Origin: Streptomyces violaceusniger Tu 4113
GTDB taxonomy: Bacteria > Actinomycetota > Actinomycetes > Streptomycetales > Streptomycetaceae
Assembly: GCF_000147815.2 (NCBI RefSeq)
Contig: NC_015957.1
Location: 1,426,001 to 1,490,000 of the forward strand
Length of the DNA: 64,000 bases
Reading direction: 5' to 3'
A model generated the notes under the pieces. The model was not told the DNA's origin. It did not search any database and was given only the letters and a program-made list of their open reading frames with translations. Position 1 is the stretch's first letter. Every line of letters begins with the position of its first letter. Both the position numbers and the translations under genes were made by a program. Below, piece after piece: positions 25,013 through 33,205 of this stretch.

Positions 25013-25606
25013 ATGACGCAGCAAGGCGCTCCCCGTGATGCGCCGGTGCCGCTGGAGCGCGGTGCCCAGGACGCCGCGCAGGGGCCCGCGAGCGGGGATC
25101 CGGCCGCATGGGGGCCCTCCGGCCGGGATCCGGCCGCGTGGGCGTCCTCCGGCGGGGATTCCGCCCCTCAGGACGGTCCGGCCGCCCGGGATGATTCTGC
25201 CGCTCAGGGTGATCCGGTCGCTCAGGGTGATCCGGTCGCTCAGGACGGCGCCGCCGCGGACGTCACCACTCCCCGCGCCCGTACGCACCGGGTCGGCGGG
25301 TACACCGTCGTGGAACTCCACGGTGAGATCGACATCGCCGGGGTGGGAAGTGTCGGACCGGCGCTGGACGCGGCCACGGCCGGGGACAAGCCCGCGGTGA
25401 TCGTGGACTTACGGCCGGCCGCCTTCTTCGACTGCTCGGGCCTGGGACTGCTGTGCCGGGCCCATCGGCGTGTCATGGAGCGGGGCGGGCTGATGCGGCT
25501 GGTCTGCGACAACGCGTTGATCCTGCGCACCCTGCGGGCGGGGCGGATGCTGGATGTGCTCCGCCCGGTCGCCACGCTGGACGAGGCGCTGCGCGAGGAG
25601 GAGTAG
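25013..25606 (+). CDS. STAS-domain antagonist with repetitive N terminus (contains a TTA codon)
   Basis: A 197-residue protein. The first 85 or so residues are a low-complexity Asp/Pro/Ala/Gln stretch with near-repeats (GDPAAWGPSGRDPAAW; QGDPVAQGDPVAQ). A STAS domain follows from THRVGGYTVVELHGEIDIAG, with the loop AAFFDCSGLGLLCRAHRRVM. The acceptor serine may be the Ser of DCSG. The Leu codon at 25409-25411 is TTA. ATG 25013 follows GAGGGG. The stop codon lies in a perfect 24-bp tandem duplication. It appears to be a divergent duplicate of the preceding STAS gene. Confidence 0.85.
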   Translation: MTQQGAPRDAPVPLERGAQDAAQGPASGDPAAWGPSGRDPAAWASSGGDSAPQDGPAARDDSAAQGDPVAQGDPVAQDGAAADVTTPRARTHRVGGYTVVELHGEIDIAGVGSVGPALDAATAGDKPAVIVDLRPAAFFDCSGLGLLCRAHRRVMERGGLMRLVCDNALILRTLRAGRMLDVLRPVATLDEALREEE

Positions 25607-25645
25607 GGCGCCTCGCACGGCGAGGAGTAGGGCGCCTCGCACGGC
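25598..25645. repeat. Perfect 24-bp tandem duplication spanning a stop codon
   Basis: Units 25598-25621 and 25622-25645 are identical, starting GAGGAGTAGGGCG. The TAG of the STAS gene is in the first unit, so the second copy is untranslated and repeats the last codons plus stop. Confidence 0.9.
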
Positions 25646-25672
25646 CGGGATGTGGCCGGGATATGGCCGGAC

Positions 25673-25885
25673 TCAGGTACGGCGGTCCTGGGGAGGCGTG
25701 ACCCCCTGGCCCGCGTGCTGCCGCCGGCGGCCCCAGGTGCGATGGTGCGGCCGTCCGCCGGCCGGGGAATCGTCGTGGCTCTCGGCGGACATGCGGTTGC
25801 CGTTCTGGACATTGGTCCGGTGGATCAGCAGCGCGCCCACCCCGATCAGCGCGAGGATGACGACCACGGTGATCAGGGTCTCCAT
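25673..25885 (-). CDS. Small single-pass membrane protein
   Basis: A 70-residue protein, METLITVVVILALIGVGALL, with one N-terminal transmembrane helix (about residues 3-22) followed by a basic, Gly/His/Arg-rich tail. It has the shape of the small DUF6479-type streptomycete proteins, but I cannot assign a family. ATG 25885 has GGGAG at correct spacing; the GTG nine bases upstream overlaps that site. The preceding STAS gene is convergent. Confidence 0.65.
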   Translation of the reverse strand: METLITVVVILALIGVGALLIHRTNVQNGNRMSAESHDDSPAGGRPHHRTWGRRRQHAGQGVTPPQDRRT

Positions 25886-26030
25886 GGTGCTCACTCCCTG
25901 GGGCCGGGCCCCAGACTGGAGGGAATCCGGCCGGTTTGTGCGAAATGCTCCTGGTGTCTATACGGTACCTCCGGCCGGAGGCGGCGGCGCTTCCCGTGCG
26001 CTATCGCGGTGGGCGGGCCCCGTACACGCC

Positions 26031-26071
26031 GACCGCCCGCACCCGGCGTCGGGAACCGGGTGCGGGCGGTC
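26031..26071 (-). terminator. Terminator downstream of snapalysin gene
   Basis: Arms 26031-26046 and 26056-26071 form a perfect 16-bp stem with a 9-nt loop, 45 bp beyond the protease stop codon. The rest of the 230-bp gap to the small membrane protein gene shows nothing else. Confidence 0.85.
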
Positions 26072-26115
26072 AGGCCCTGATCCAGGGGATCAGTGGCTTG
26101 GCGGTCTCAGCGGGC

Positions 26116-26781
26116 TCAGTGGGACTTGGCCAGCTGCTTCTCGAGCTTGGCCAGGCCATTGGCCCAGAGCTGGTTGACGCGGCTGATCTCGGCCTGGTCG
26201 GGCTGCGAGTTGGTGCAGGACGGGCCGGGGCCGCCACCGGACATCAGCTCGCTGCACGGGCCCTCGTAGTGGTCCGGCAGACCCAGCACGTGGCCGGTCT
26301 CGTGCGCGGTGACCCGCGTCGAGTCGTACTCCTGGTTCTGGGCGTAGTCCAGGAAGACATAGCCGCTGCCGTGGCCGTCGGTGCTCGCGTACGAGCCCTG
26401 GGGGTCGTTGCCCTCGCGGTAGGTGAAGTCCGCGTTGCTGCCCGCCTGCAGCTTCACGTTGCTCACCGAGGAGTTCCAGATCTGGGCGGAGCGGGAGATC
26501 TGCGACTGGAAGGTCGGGGCCTGGCTCGCGTCGTAGGTCACGGTGACGGCCGCCGCCCCGCGGGGTGCCTTGGCCTGCTTGGCCAGGGCCGACTTCATGA
26601 CGGCCTTGATGAAGGCGTCGGTGTCGGCCTTCTCCTCGCCGCTCGCCGTGTAGCCGGCGGCCGCGGCGCTGCGCTGGGTCGTGGAGTGGTCGGGCGTGGC
26701 CGCGGAGGCGGGCACGGCGGACAGGGCGGCCGCCAGGCCGAGGCCGAGGGTCGCGGACAGCGCGAGCTTGCGGAGTGACAT
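26116..26781 (-). CDS. snpA: Snapalysin, secreted small neutral metalloprotease (M7)
   Basis: A 221-residue preproprotein. The signal peptide [20 protein letters not shown] ends at about residue 28, a propeptide runs to about 78, and the mature protease starts near [10 protein letters not shown]. The zinc site [11 protein letters not shown] has H160, E161, H164 and D170, the unusual HExxHxxGxxD ligand set of family M7. Cys residues in PCSELMSGG and PSCTN probably form a disulfide. It is transcribed divergently from a LysR regulator that should activate it, the standard mprA/mprR (snpA/snpR) layout. Confidence 0.93.
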   Translation of the reverse strand: MSLRKLALSATLGLGLAAALSAVPASAATPDHSTTQRSAAAAGYTASGEEKADTDAFIKAVMKSALAKQAKAPRGAAAVTVTYDASQAPTFQSQISRSAQIWNSSVSNVKLQAGSNADFTYREGNDPQGSYASTDGHGSGYVFLDYAQNQEYDSTRVTAHETGHVLGLPDHYEGPCSELMSGGGPGPSCTNSQPDQAEISRVNQLWANGLAKLEKQLAKSH

Positions 26782-26897
26782 GTGGGGGGCTCCTCATCGC
26801 CCTCGGGCCCCGGTCGCCGTGTGGGGTGGCGGCCGGGGCCGTGGGATGAACTCTTGGCTGACGCCGAGTCTTGAGGAGATCGAGCCGTACGCGGAGA

Positions 26898-26912
26898 TAT
26901 CAACTGGTGATA
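26898..26912. promoter_or_regulatory. LysR-type operator candidate between snpA and its regulator
   Basis: TATCA-ACTGG-TGATA is a perfect 5-bp inverted repeat of the LysR-box type (ATC...GAT), 117 bp upstream of the protease start. A second palindrome, ATTGATCAAT, is at 26998-27007 nearer the regulator gene. Confidence 0.6.
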
Positions 26913-27073
26913 GTACGAAGGCATATCCCCCGCCGGGCTCTCAAGCCCTTTGCGGGGATGGCGGTTTGCCGTCCCGTTGACCGGTGTTTGACCACCGATT
27001 GATCAATTCCGGTATGGGTTGGAGTGGTTTCAGAGTCTGGTGTGACCGACAAGGGCGCAGATATGCTCCCGCC

Positions 27074-28189
27074 GTGGAGCTCCAGGTGAGGCACCTCCGT
27101 GCACTGTGCGCCATTGCCGACACCGGCAGCCTACGGAAGGCGGCGCGCCAACTGGGCATGACCCAGCCATCCTTGACGACCCAGCTCCGGCGCATCGAGA
27201 ACACCATCGGCGGCCGGCTGTTCTCGCGGGAGGTCACCGGCAGCCGGCCGACCCCGCTGGGGCGGTCCGTGCTGTGCCGCGCCCGGCCGATCGTGGCCGA
27301 GATGAACGCCTTGGTCAGCGAGGTCCGGCTGGAGGCGGGGCAGACCGCCGACGCCCGGTTGCGCATCGGCAGCACGGGCAGCCGGGCCGTGGTGGGCTGG
27401 TTGCGCAGGCTCCGCGACCGCTATCCCGACGCGGACACCACCATCCACATCGACGTCTCGGCCAACGCGCTGCTGCAGATGGTCGCCGCCAACCAGCTCG
27501 ACGTCGCCTTCGTGCACGAGGTCGAGGGCGCGCCGCTGCGGGTGCCCGAGGGCGTGGAGCGCCGGGTGCTCGTGGAGCGGGAGCCGCAGTTCGTGGCGCT
27601 GGCCGAAACCCATCCGGCCGCCGCGCGGCCCGCGGTGCGGCTCGCCGACCTCGCCGCCGACCAGTGGATGGTCGACCCCAGCGTGGACGGCGAGGGGCCC
27701 GGGCTGCGCCGGGTCCTGGCCGCCGCGGGGCTCAATCCGAGGGTGGTGTACGGGGACTATCTGACCGCCGCCGACCTGGTCGCCTCGGGCGAGGTGGTCA
27801 CCCCCTGCCAGCCCACCGCGCGGTCCCGCCAGGACGTGGCCGTCCGCCCGCTGCACGGGGATCCGCTGACGGTCCGGCTGTTCCTGGCCGCACGGGCGGT
27901 CCCGGCGGCCCGCACCGGGGCCCCCGGACCCGACCCGGACACGGCGCTCCCGACCGAGACCGACACCGAGGCGGCCGGACCCGATCCGGACACCGCGCCC
28001 GGCGCCCCGCTCGACGTCGACGCCCTCTTCGGCGATCTCGCGGACGCGTACTTCGAGATCGCCTGGGCGAGTTCCGCGTACCGCCAGTGGCTGGTCCGCA
28101 ACGAGAGTCCGCTGCTGCGCTCCCATGAGCCCCGGACCCGCGACGCCCTCGACATCCTGGACCTCGCCGGGCCCGCCGAGGTCTCGTAG
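27074..28189 (+). CDS. snpR: LysR-family activator of snapalysin (SnpR/MprR type)
   Basis: A 371-residue LysR regulator starting VELQVRHLRALCAIADTGSL, with the winged helix at residues 1-60 (RKAARQLGMTQPSLTTQLRRIE), a linker helix, and the inducer domain to about 280. The C-terminal 90 residues include a Pro/Asp/Thr-rich duplicated segment (GPDPDTALP, then GPDPDTAPG) and a final helical block that ordinary LysR proteins lack. GTG 27074 lies 6 bp after TATGCT (27062-27067), a good -10, so the mRNA may be leaderless. The protease gene is divergent. Confidence 0.88.
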   Translation: MELQVRHLRALCAIADTGSLRKAARQLGMTQPSLTTQLRRIENTIGGRLFSREVTGSRPTPLGRSVLCRARPIVAEMNALVSEVRLEAGQTADARLRIGSTGSRAVVGWLRRLRDRYPDADTTIHIDVSANALLQMVAANQLDVAFVHEVEGAPLRVPEGVERRVLVEREPQFVALAETHPAAARPAVRLADLAADQWMVDPSVDGEGPGLRRVLAAAGLNPRVVYGDYLTAADLVASGEVVTPCQPTARSRQDVAVRPLHGDPLTVRLFLAARAVPAARTGAPGPDPDTALPTETDTEAAGPDPDTAPGAPLDVDALFGDLADAYFEIAWASSAYRQWLVRNESPLLRSHEPRTRDALDILDLAGPAEVS

Positions 28190-28289
28190 CACCCCTCCGG
28201 GGGGCGGGTGGCGGCGAGCGATGAGTTTCGCTCCGCCGCGCGGTCCAAGCACCCGGGACCGCACCGCATGCCACCCGAGGAGCGAGCAG

Positions 28290-28799
28290 ATGATCACGGA
28301 GCACGATCCGCAGACCGCGCTGGACACCCGCTTCAGCAGCCCGGACGCCACCGCCACGCCCTGGCCGGAGGGACGTGAGGCGCTGGCGGCGGCTGAGCTG
28401 TACTGGCTGTCCACCGTCCGCCGGGACGGCCGCCCCCATGTCACCCCGCTCATCGCCGTCTGGTTCGACGGCGCGCTCTGCTTCTGCACCGGCCCCGAGG
28501 AACAGAAGGCCCGGAACCTCGCGCACGATCCGCGCTGCGTCCTCACCACGGGCGCGGGCGTGCTGCACGAGGGGCTGGACCTGGTGGTCGAGGGCGAGGC
28601 CGAGCCGGTGCGGGAGGACGCCACGCTCGAGCGGATCGCCGCGGCGTACGTGGCGAAGTACGGCGCGGAGTGGACCTTCCAGGTGCGCGACGGCGCCTTC
28701 CACCACGACGGCCATGAGGCCCTGGTCCACCGGGTCGCCCCGGCCACGGCGTTCGGCTTCCGCAAGGACGTGTACGGCCAGACGCGCTGGCGCTTCTGA
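28290..28799 (+). CDS. Pyridoxamine 5'-phosphate oxidase-family flavin-binding protein
   Basis: A 169-residue split-barrel protein: YWLSTVRRDGRPHVTPLIAVWFDG is the FMN-binding strand pair, and GPEEQKARNLAHDPRCVLTTG the following turn. The C terminus ends FRKDVYGQTRWRF, as is typical of this group. Such proteins bind FMN, F420 or heme; the cofactor cannot be assigned. ATG 28290 has GAGGAG upstream. The long frame upstream of the ATG overlaps the LysR gene end and is not used. Confidence 0.83.
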   Translation: MITEHDPQTALDTRFSSPDATATPWPEGREALAAAELYWLSTVRRDGRPHVTPLIAVWFDGALCFCTGPEEQKARNLAHDPRCVLTTGAGVLHEGLDLVVEGEAEPVREDATLERIAAAYVAKYGAEWTFQVRDGAFHHDGHEALVHRVAPATAFGFRKDVYGQTRWRF

Positions 28800-28844
28800 C
28801 GCGGGCCGACCGCCCCCACGCACCCCACCCCGCCCCCGGCCGGC

Positions 28845-31289
28845 TCAGTCCAGGCCCGGCAGTCCCGTGGGCAGCCCGACCGGAAGGGTCTGCTCCGACC
28901 AGATCGTCTTGCCCTCGGCGGTCTGCCGGCTCCCCCAGCGCTGGCTGAGCCGCGCGACCAGCAGCAGCCCGCGGCCGCCCTCGTCGAAGGTGCGGGCGCG
29001 GCGCATATGCGGGGCGGTGCTGGAGGAGTCGGTGACCTCGCAGATCAGCGAGTGGTCATGGATCAGCCGCAGCCGGATGGGCGGGACGGCGTGCCGGATG
29101 GCGTTGGTGACCAGCTCGCTGACGACCAGCTCGGTGGTGAAGACGGCCTCGTCGAGCCCCCATTCGGTCAGCCGCTCCGTCACGTTCCGGCGGGAGCGGG
29201 CCACCCACGCCGGGTCGGCGGGCACGTCCCAGGTGGCCACGTGCGCCTCGTCCAGGGAGCGGGTGCGGGCGAGCAGCAGCGCGACGTCGTCGAGCGCGCC
29301 CCCCGCGGGGAGGAGCGTGCGCAGAACGGCGTCGCAGGTGCCGTCCAGGGACCCGCTGGGGTGGGCCAGCGCGTTGGTCAGCAGCAGACGGCCCTCGTCG
29401 GCATCGCGGTCCCATACGGCCATCAGCCCGTTGGTGTAGAGGGCGAGCACGGCGTTCTCGGGCAGCTCGGTCTCCATCGACTCGAAGGGCAGCCCGCCGA
29501 CCCCCAGCGGCGGTCCGGCCGGTACCGGGAGGAACTCCACGGTGCCGTCGGGCCTGGCCAGCGCCGGCGGCGGGTGCCCGGCCGCGGCCAGTGAGCAGCG
29601 GTGCGAGACGGGGTCGTAGACCGCGTACAGACAGGTGGCCCCCACATCCCCGGTGGACTCCTCGGCGCCGGTCTCCGCGGCCAGATGGATCACCAGGTCG
29701 TCCAGGTGGGTGAGCAGCTCGTCCGGCGGCAGATCGACGTCGGCGAGAGTACGGACCGCCGTCCGCAGCCGGCCCATGGTGGCCGACGCCTGGATGCCGT
29801 GGCCGACCACATCGCCCACGACCAGCGCGACCCGTGCCCCGGAGAGCGGGATGACGTCGAACCAGTCCCCGCCCGCCCCCGCGTACGGGCCCGCGGGCAG
29901 ATAGCGGGAGGCGACCTCGACGGCCGGCGGCTGCGGGAGGGTCCGCGGCAGCAGGCTGCGCTGCAGGGCCAGGGCGGTGTCGCGCTCCCGGGTGAAGCGG
30001 CGGGCGTTGTCCACACAGACGGCGGCCCGGGTGGTGATCTCCTCGGCCAGCACCACATCGTCCTGGGTGAACGGCTCGGGAGTGTGGTGGCGGGCGAATA
30101 CGGCCACCCCGAGCGTCGTCCCCCGCGCCCGGATCGGCACCGCCATGATCGAGTGAATGCCGAACCGCCGGATCGAACGGGCCCGGGCGGGCTTCAGCGC
30201 ACCCCACTTGGCGATCATGGGGTCGGTGGTCGCGTAGATGAGGGGCCGCTCCACCACCAGGCATTCCGCCATCGGCGAGACCTGCGGATAGGTGTCCACC
30301 TTCCCCACCGGCACCACGGACTCGGGGCAGCCCTCGTAGAGGGACTGCATGGCCGCGCGGCGCAGCACGATCGGGCCGGTGAGCGGCCCGGACGGCAGCT
30401 CCTCGTCCTGGGCCAGCCGGTCCAGCAGGTCGATGCTGGCGTAGTCGGCCAGCCGCGGTACGCAGACGTCGGCCAGCTCCTGCGCGGTGTGGTCGATGTC
30501 GAGGGTGCTGCCGATCCGTTCACTGGCCGCGCTCAGCAACAGCAGCCGCTGGCGGGCCAGATACTGCTCGGTGATGTCATGCGCCGCCAGGCAGACCGCG
30601 TACACCTGGCCGTCCTTCGCCTTCAGCGGGGCGAACCGGGCCGACCAGGCGTGCTCCTTGGTCTCGCCGCCGGTGCGCAGGTAGGTCTCCATCTCGCGTG
30701 GCTCGCCGGTGGTCAGCACATGGTGCATGACGGCTTCGAGCTGCTCGCTCCGGAGCTTGCCCCCGACCTCCGACAGCCGCAGATCGCGGATCTCCGCTTC
30801 GGGGAGGCCGACGACGCGGGCCATCTCGTCGTTCACCTTGCGCAGCCGCAGATCGGCGTCGTAGATCGCCATCGGGCAGGGCGACTGCGCGTAGGCCCAG
30901 CGCATCAGCGCGTCGTTCCAGGACTCGGGCGGCAGCTCCGCCCGGGGTGCCGCGGCCACCAGCAGCCAGTCGCCCTCCGGCTCTCTGTGGTGTGCCAGCA
31001 CCCGCACCGGCATCTCATGGCCGTCCCGGTGGCGCAGCGCCACCGTCCCGTGCCACCGGGTGAGCCGGGTGCGGGCGCGGCGGGCCCCGGCGTCGCGCGC
31101 GCGGGCCGGATCGGCCAGCAGCTCGGCGGCGGACCGCCCCACGACCTGCGGGGGCGGATACCCGAGCAGCCGGCGGGCACCGTCGTTCCAGCTGGTCAGC
31201 GTCCCGTCATCGGTGACGGTGGCCCTCGCCGTTTCCGTTTCGTCCAGGCCGCCCCACTCCCGCGTGGAGCCGCTGTCGTGGCGCATCAT
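28845..31289 (-). CDS. Multidomain sensor phosphatase: PAS-PAS-GAF-SpoIIE(PP2C)-HATPase
   Basis: An 814-residue cytoplasmic protein. Two PAS domains (about residues 20-100 and 125-245) and a GAF domain (about 250-430) precede a PP2C/SpoIIE phosphatase with the metal-binding AGGDWFDVIPL and VVGDVVGHGIQASATMGRLR. The protein ends in an RsbW-like ATPase (about 690-800, VVSELVTNAIRHAVPP). It probably dephosphorylates STAS antagonists and may also act as their kinase. ATG 31289 (MMRHDSGSTREW) follows GGAGG at 11 nt; GTG 31376 would add 29 residues with no ribosome site. It is the third type of partner-switching component in this half of the window. Confidence 0.9.
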   Translation of the reverse strand: MMRHDSGSTREWGGLDETETARATVTDDGTLTSWNDGARRLLGYPPPQVVGRSAAELLADPARARDAGARRARTRLTRWHGTVALRHRDGHEMPVRVLAHHREPEGDWLLVAAAPRAELPPESWNDALMRWAYAQSPCPMAIYDADLRLRKVNDEMARVVGLPEAEIRDLRLSEVGGKLRSEQLEAVMHHVLTTGEPREMETYLRTGGETKEHAWSARFAPLKAKDGQVYAVCLAAHDITEQYLARQRLLLLSAASERIGSTLDIDHTAQELADVCVPRLADYASIDLLDRLAQDEELPSGPLTGPIVLRRAAMQSLYEGCPESVVPVGKVDTYPQVSPMAECLVVERPLIYATTDPMIAKWGALKPARARSIRRFGIHSIMAVPIRARGTTLGVAVFARHHTPEPFTQDDVVLAEEITTRAAVCVDNARRFTRERDTALALQRSLLPRTLPQPPAVEVASRYLPAGPYAGAGGDWFDVIPLSGARVALVVGDVVGHGIQASATMGRLRTAVRTLADVDLPPDELLTHLDDLVIHLAAETGAEESTGDVGATCLYAVYDPVSHRCSLAAAGHPPPALARPDGTVEFLPVPAGPPLGVGGLPFESMETELPENAVLALYTNGLMAVWDRDADEGRLLLTNALAHPSGSLDGTCDAVLRTLLPAGGALDDVALLLARTRSLDEAHVATWDVPADPAWVARSRRNVTERLTEWGLDEAVFTTELVVSELVTNAIRHAVPPIRLRLIHDHSLICEVTDSSSTAPHMRRARTFDEGGRGLLLVARLSQRWGSRQTAEGKTIWSEQTLPVGLPTGLPGLD

Positions 31290-31458
31290 GGTCGCCCATC
31301 CCTCCGGGGACGGCACCGGGTCCGTCCACCAGGGTCCTCTTCCAGCCTCGTCCACTCCGGTCCGGGCATCAACCACAGCCCGGGCCGGAGCGGACGCCGC
31401 TGCTGAGCCGGAGCGGACGCCGCTGCCGGGGCGGGCGGGTCAGGCGGCCGCGGGCGGG

Positions 31459-32385
31459 TCAGGCCGCCGCGGGCCCCAGATGGCGCCCGGCCCATTCGGC
31501 GAAGCCGGTGAGCGGGAGGCCGAGGGCCCGCGCGAACTCGGGACGGGCCGGCTGGCCGACCTCGTTCAGCCGCACATGCCCGAGGCCCCACTGCGGCATC
31601 CCGGCGGCGAGCGCCTCGTCCGCGGTCATCGACGGGGCGGTCACCTCGGTGCCCACGACGGCGGAGAGGACCTCGGCGACCCGGGCCATCGTCATGCACT
31701 CGCCCGCCAGTTCCAGCTCGACCTCGTGGAACCGCTCCGGGTCGGCGAAGGCCGCGGCGGCCGCCGTGCCGATGTCGGCGACGGCGATGAGGGAGAGCTC
31801 GGTGCCGGGCTGGAGGATGGTGGCCAGGCCGCCCTCGGGGCCGTTCGGGAGCAGGGACAGGAAGTTCTCCATGAAGAAGGCGGGCTTGAGGAGCGTCCAG
31901 TGGCGGAAGCCCGCCTCGCGGACCCGGTCCTGGAGGCCGGACTTGGTCGCGTAGTAGTGCTCCAGCGCCGCCCAGCGGCCCTCCGCCCAGCCGGGCGCGG
32001 TGTGGTGCTGTCCGGCGCCGGAGACGGAGGTGTGCACGAACTGCGCCACCCCCGCGTCCCGCGCGGCGTCGATCAGGTTGCTTCCCTGGACCCACTCGGA
32101 GTCGCCCTGGAGGTCATTCATATCGGGCATCTGGATCGAGAAGACGGCGCGCGCCCCCTCGGCGGCCCGCCGCACCGAGTCGAGGTCGAGCAGGTCGCCG
32201 GTGACCAGCTCGGCGCCGAGCGCCGCCACGGCCTTGGCCCGCTCGGTGTCCGGGTCGCGGACCAGGGCCCGTACGGGAACGCCCGCCGAGAGCAGCGCGC
32301 GGGCGGTGGCGCCGCCCTGCTGTCCGGTGGCGCCGGTGACCAGAACGGGGGCGGAGGGGGCGGATGTCGGGGAGTTCATGGGCAT
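31459..32385 (-). CDS. NmrA/HSCARG-family NAD(P)-binding protein
   Basis: A 308-residue atypical SDR. The dinucleotide loop is LVTGATGQQGGATARALL at about residues 15-32, and the NmrA block is FSIQMPDMNDLQGDSEWVQG. The C terminus holds the conserved MTMARVAEVLSAVVGTEV. Such proteins act as redox sensors or quinone/aldehyde reductases. ATG 32385 has GAGGAG 7 nt upstream. The divergent TetR gene is 126 bp away and likely represses it. Confidence 0.85.
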   Translation of the reverse strand: MPMNSPTSAPSAPVLVTGATGQQGGATARALLSAGVPVRALVRDPDTERAKAVAALGAELVTGDLLDLDSVRRAAEGARAVFSIQMPDMNDLQGDSEWVQGSNLIDAARDAGVAQFVHTSVSGAGQHHTAPGWAEGRWAALEHYYATKSGLQDRVREAGFRHWTLLKPAFFMENFLSLLPNGPEGGLATILQPGTELSLIAVADIGTAAAAAFADPERFHEVELELAGECMTMARVAEVLSAVVGTEVTAPSMTADEALAAGMPQWGLGHVRLNEVGQPARPEFARALGLPLTGFAEWAGRHLGPAAA

Positions 32386-32435
32386 GCTGCTGCTCCTCGG
32401 GCATGGCGATATCGACTTATCGACTGCACGGACAC

Positions 32436-32492
32436 TAAACGGCGGGCCCCGCCACTTATTGCTCGGTACGATACGGAGGGCCCCGCCACTTA
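32436..32492. promoter_or_regulatory. Repeated TetR operator candidate between nmrA-like and tetR genes
   Basis: GGGCCCCGCCACTTA occurs at 32444-32458 and again at 32478-32492. The first copy is the right half of a 23-bp imperfect palindrome starting at 32436 (TAA...TTA outer arms, GGCGGG/CCCGCC inner arms). Confidence 0.6.
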
Positions 32493-32511
32493 GCAACCCG
32501 GAGGTGACGCC

Positions 32512-33072
32512 ATGCCCGCCCAGCGCGCGGACGCCCGGCGCAACTACGAGCGCATCCTCGCCGTGGCCGAGGAGGAGGTCGCCGCCCACGGCGCCGACGC
32601 CTCCCTGGAACAGATCGCCCGCACCGCCGGAGTCGGCTCGGCCACCGTGCGCCGCCACTTCCCCACCCGCAGCGCCCTCCTGGAGGCCGTCTTCCGCGAG
32701 CGGATCGAGGTCCTGGCCGCCCGCGCCCGCGAACTCGCCGAGGCGGAGGACGTACGGGCCGCGCTGCTGGAGTGGCTGGGTGAGCTCACCGTCTACTCCG
32801 CCTCGGTGCAGGGCCTGGCCACCGCGCTGCTGCGCAATGGCGAACTCGCCCCGGAACATGCGAACCCCTGCGTGGACACGCTCACCGAGGCGGGCGAGCC
32901 ACTGCTGCGGCGAGCCGAACGGGCCGGTGTGATGGCCCCCGGGGCGACCGCGGTCGACCTGGTCACCCTGATCGCCGGGATCGCGCTGGCCACCCAGCAC
33001 CACCCGGACCCCGCCACCGAGGCGGACCGGCTGCTGGGCCTGGCCGTGGCGGGGATCAGCCCGCGGGGGTGA
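32512..33072 (+). CDS. TetR-family regulator
   Basis: A 186-residue TetR protein with the N-terminal helix-turn-helix (ASLEQIARTAGVGSATVRRH at about residues 38-57) and a variable ligand domain with a SbtR-like ending (LIAGIALATQHHPDPATEAD). ATG 32512 follows AGGTGACG. It is divergent from the NmrA-like gene and probably controls it and itself through the repeated palindrome between them. Confidence 0.87.
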   Translation: MPAQRADARRNYERILAVAEEEVAAHGADASLEQIARTAGVGSATVRRHFPTRSALLEAVFRERIEVLAARARELAEAEDVRAALLEWLGELTVYSASVQGLATALLRNGELAPEHANPCVDTLTEAGEPLLRRAERAGVMAPGATAVDLVTLIAGIALATQHHPDPATEADRLLGLAVAGISPRG

Positions 33073-33107
33073 GCGGGCGGGGGCCGGTCAACCCCCGTGC
33101 CCGTCAA

Positions 33108-33205
33108 GGACGTTCCCTGTGAAATGGACGTTCCCTGCAAAGAAGACCGCACCCGGGCCACTCGGGGCGGCTCGGGTGCGGTCTGGCCATGCAAGGGAAG
33201 AGCGG
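33108..33205 (-). ncRNA. sodN 3'-UTR, possible s-SodF-like small RNA (candidate)
   Basis: In S. coelicolor, I recall that the sodN 3'-UTR is processed to a small RNA that blocks sodF mRNA. Here the corresponding stretch has a 12-bp-stem hairpin (33144-33184) followed, in the sodN direction, by two copies of CAGGGAACGTCC (complement of 33126-33137 and 33108-33119) spaced 18 bp apart. Whether they pair with sodF is untested because sodF is outside the window. Confidence 0.3.
33144..33184. terminator. Terminator between tetR and sodN
   Basis: AGACCGCACCCG (33144-33155) and its exact complement at 33173-33184 form a 12-bp stem with a 17-nt loop between convergent genes. Confidence 0.8.
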
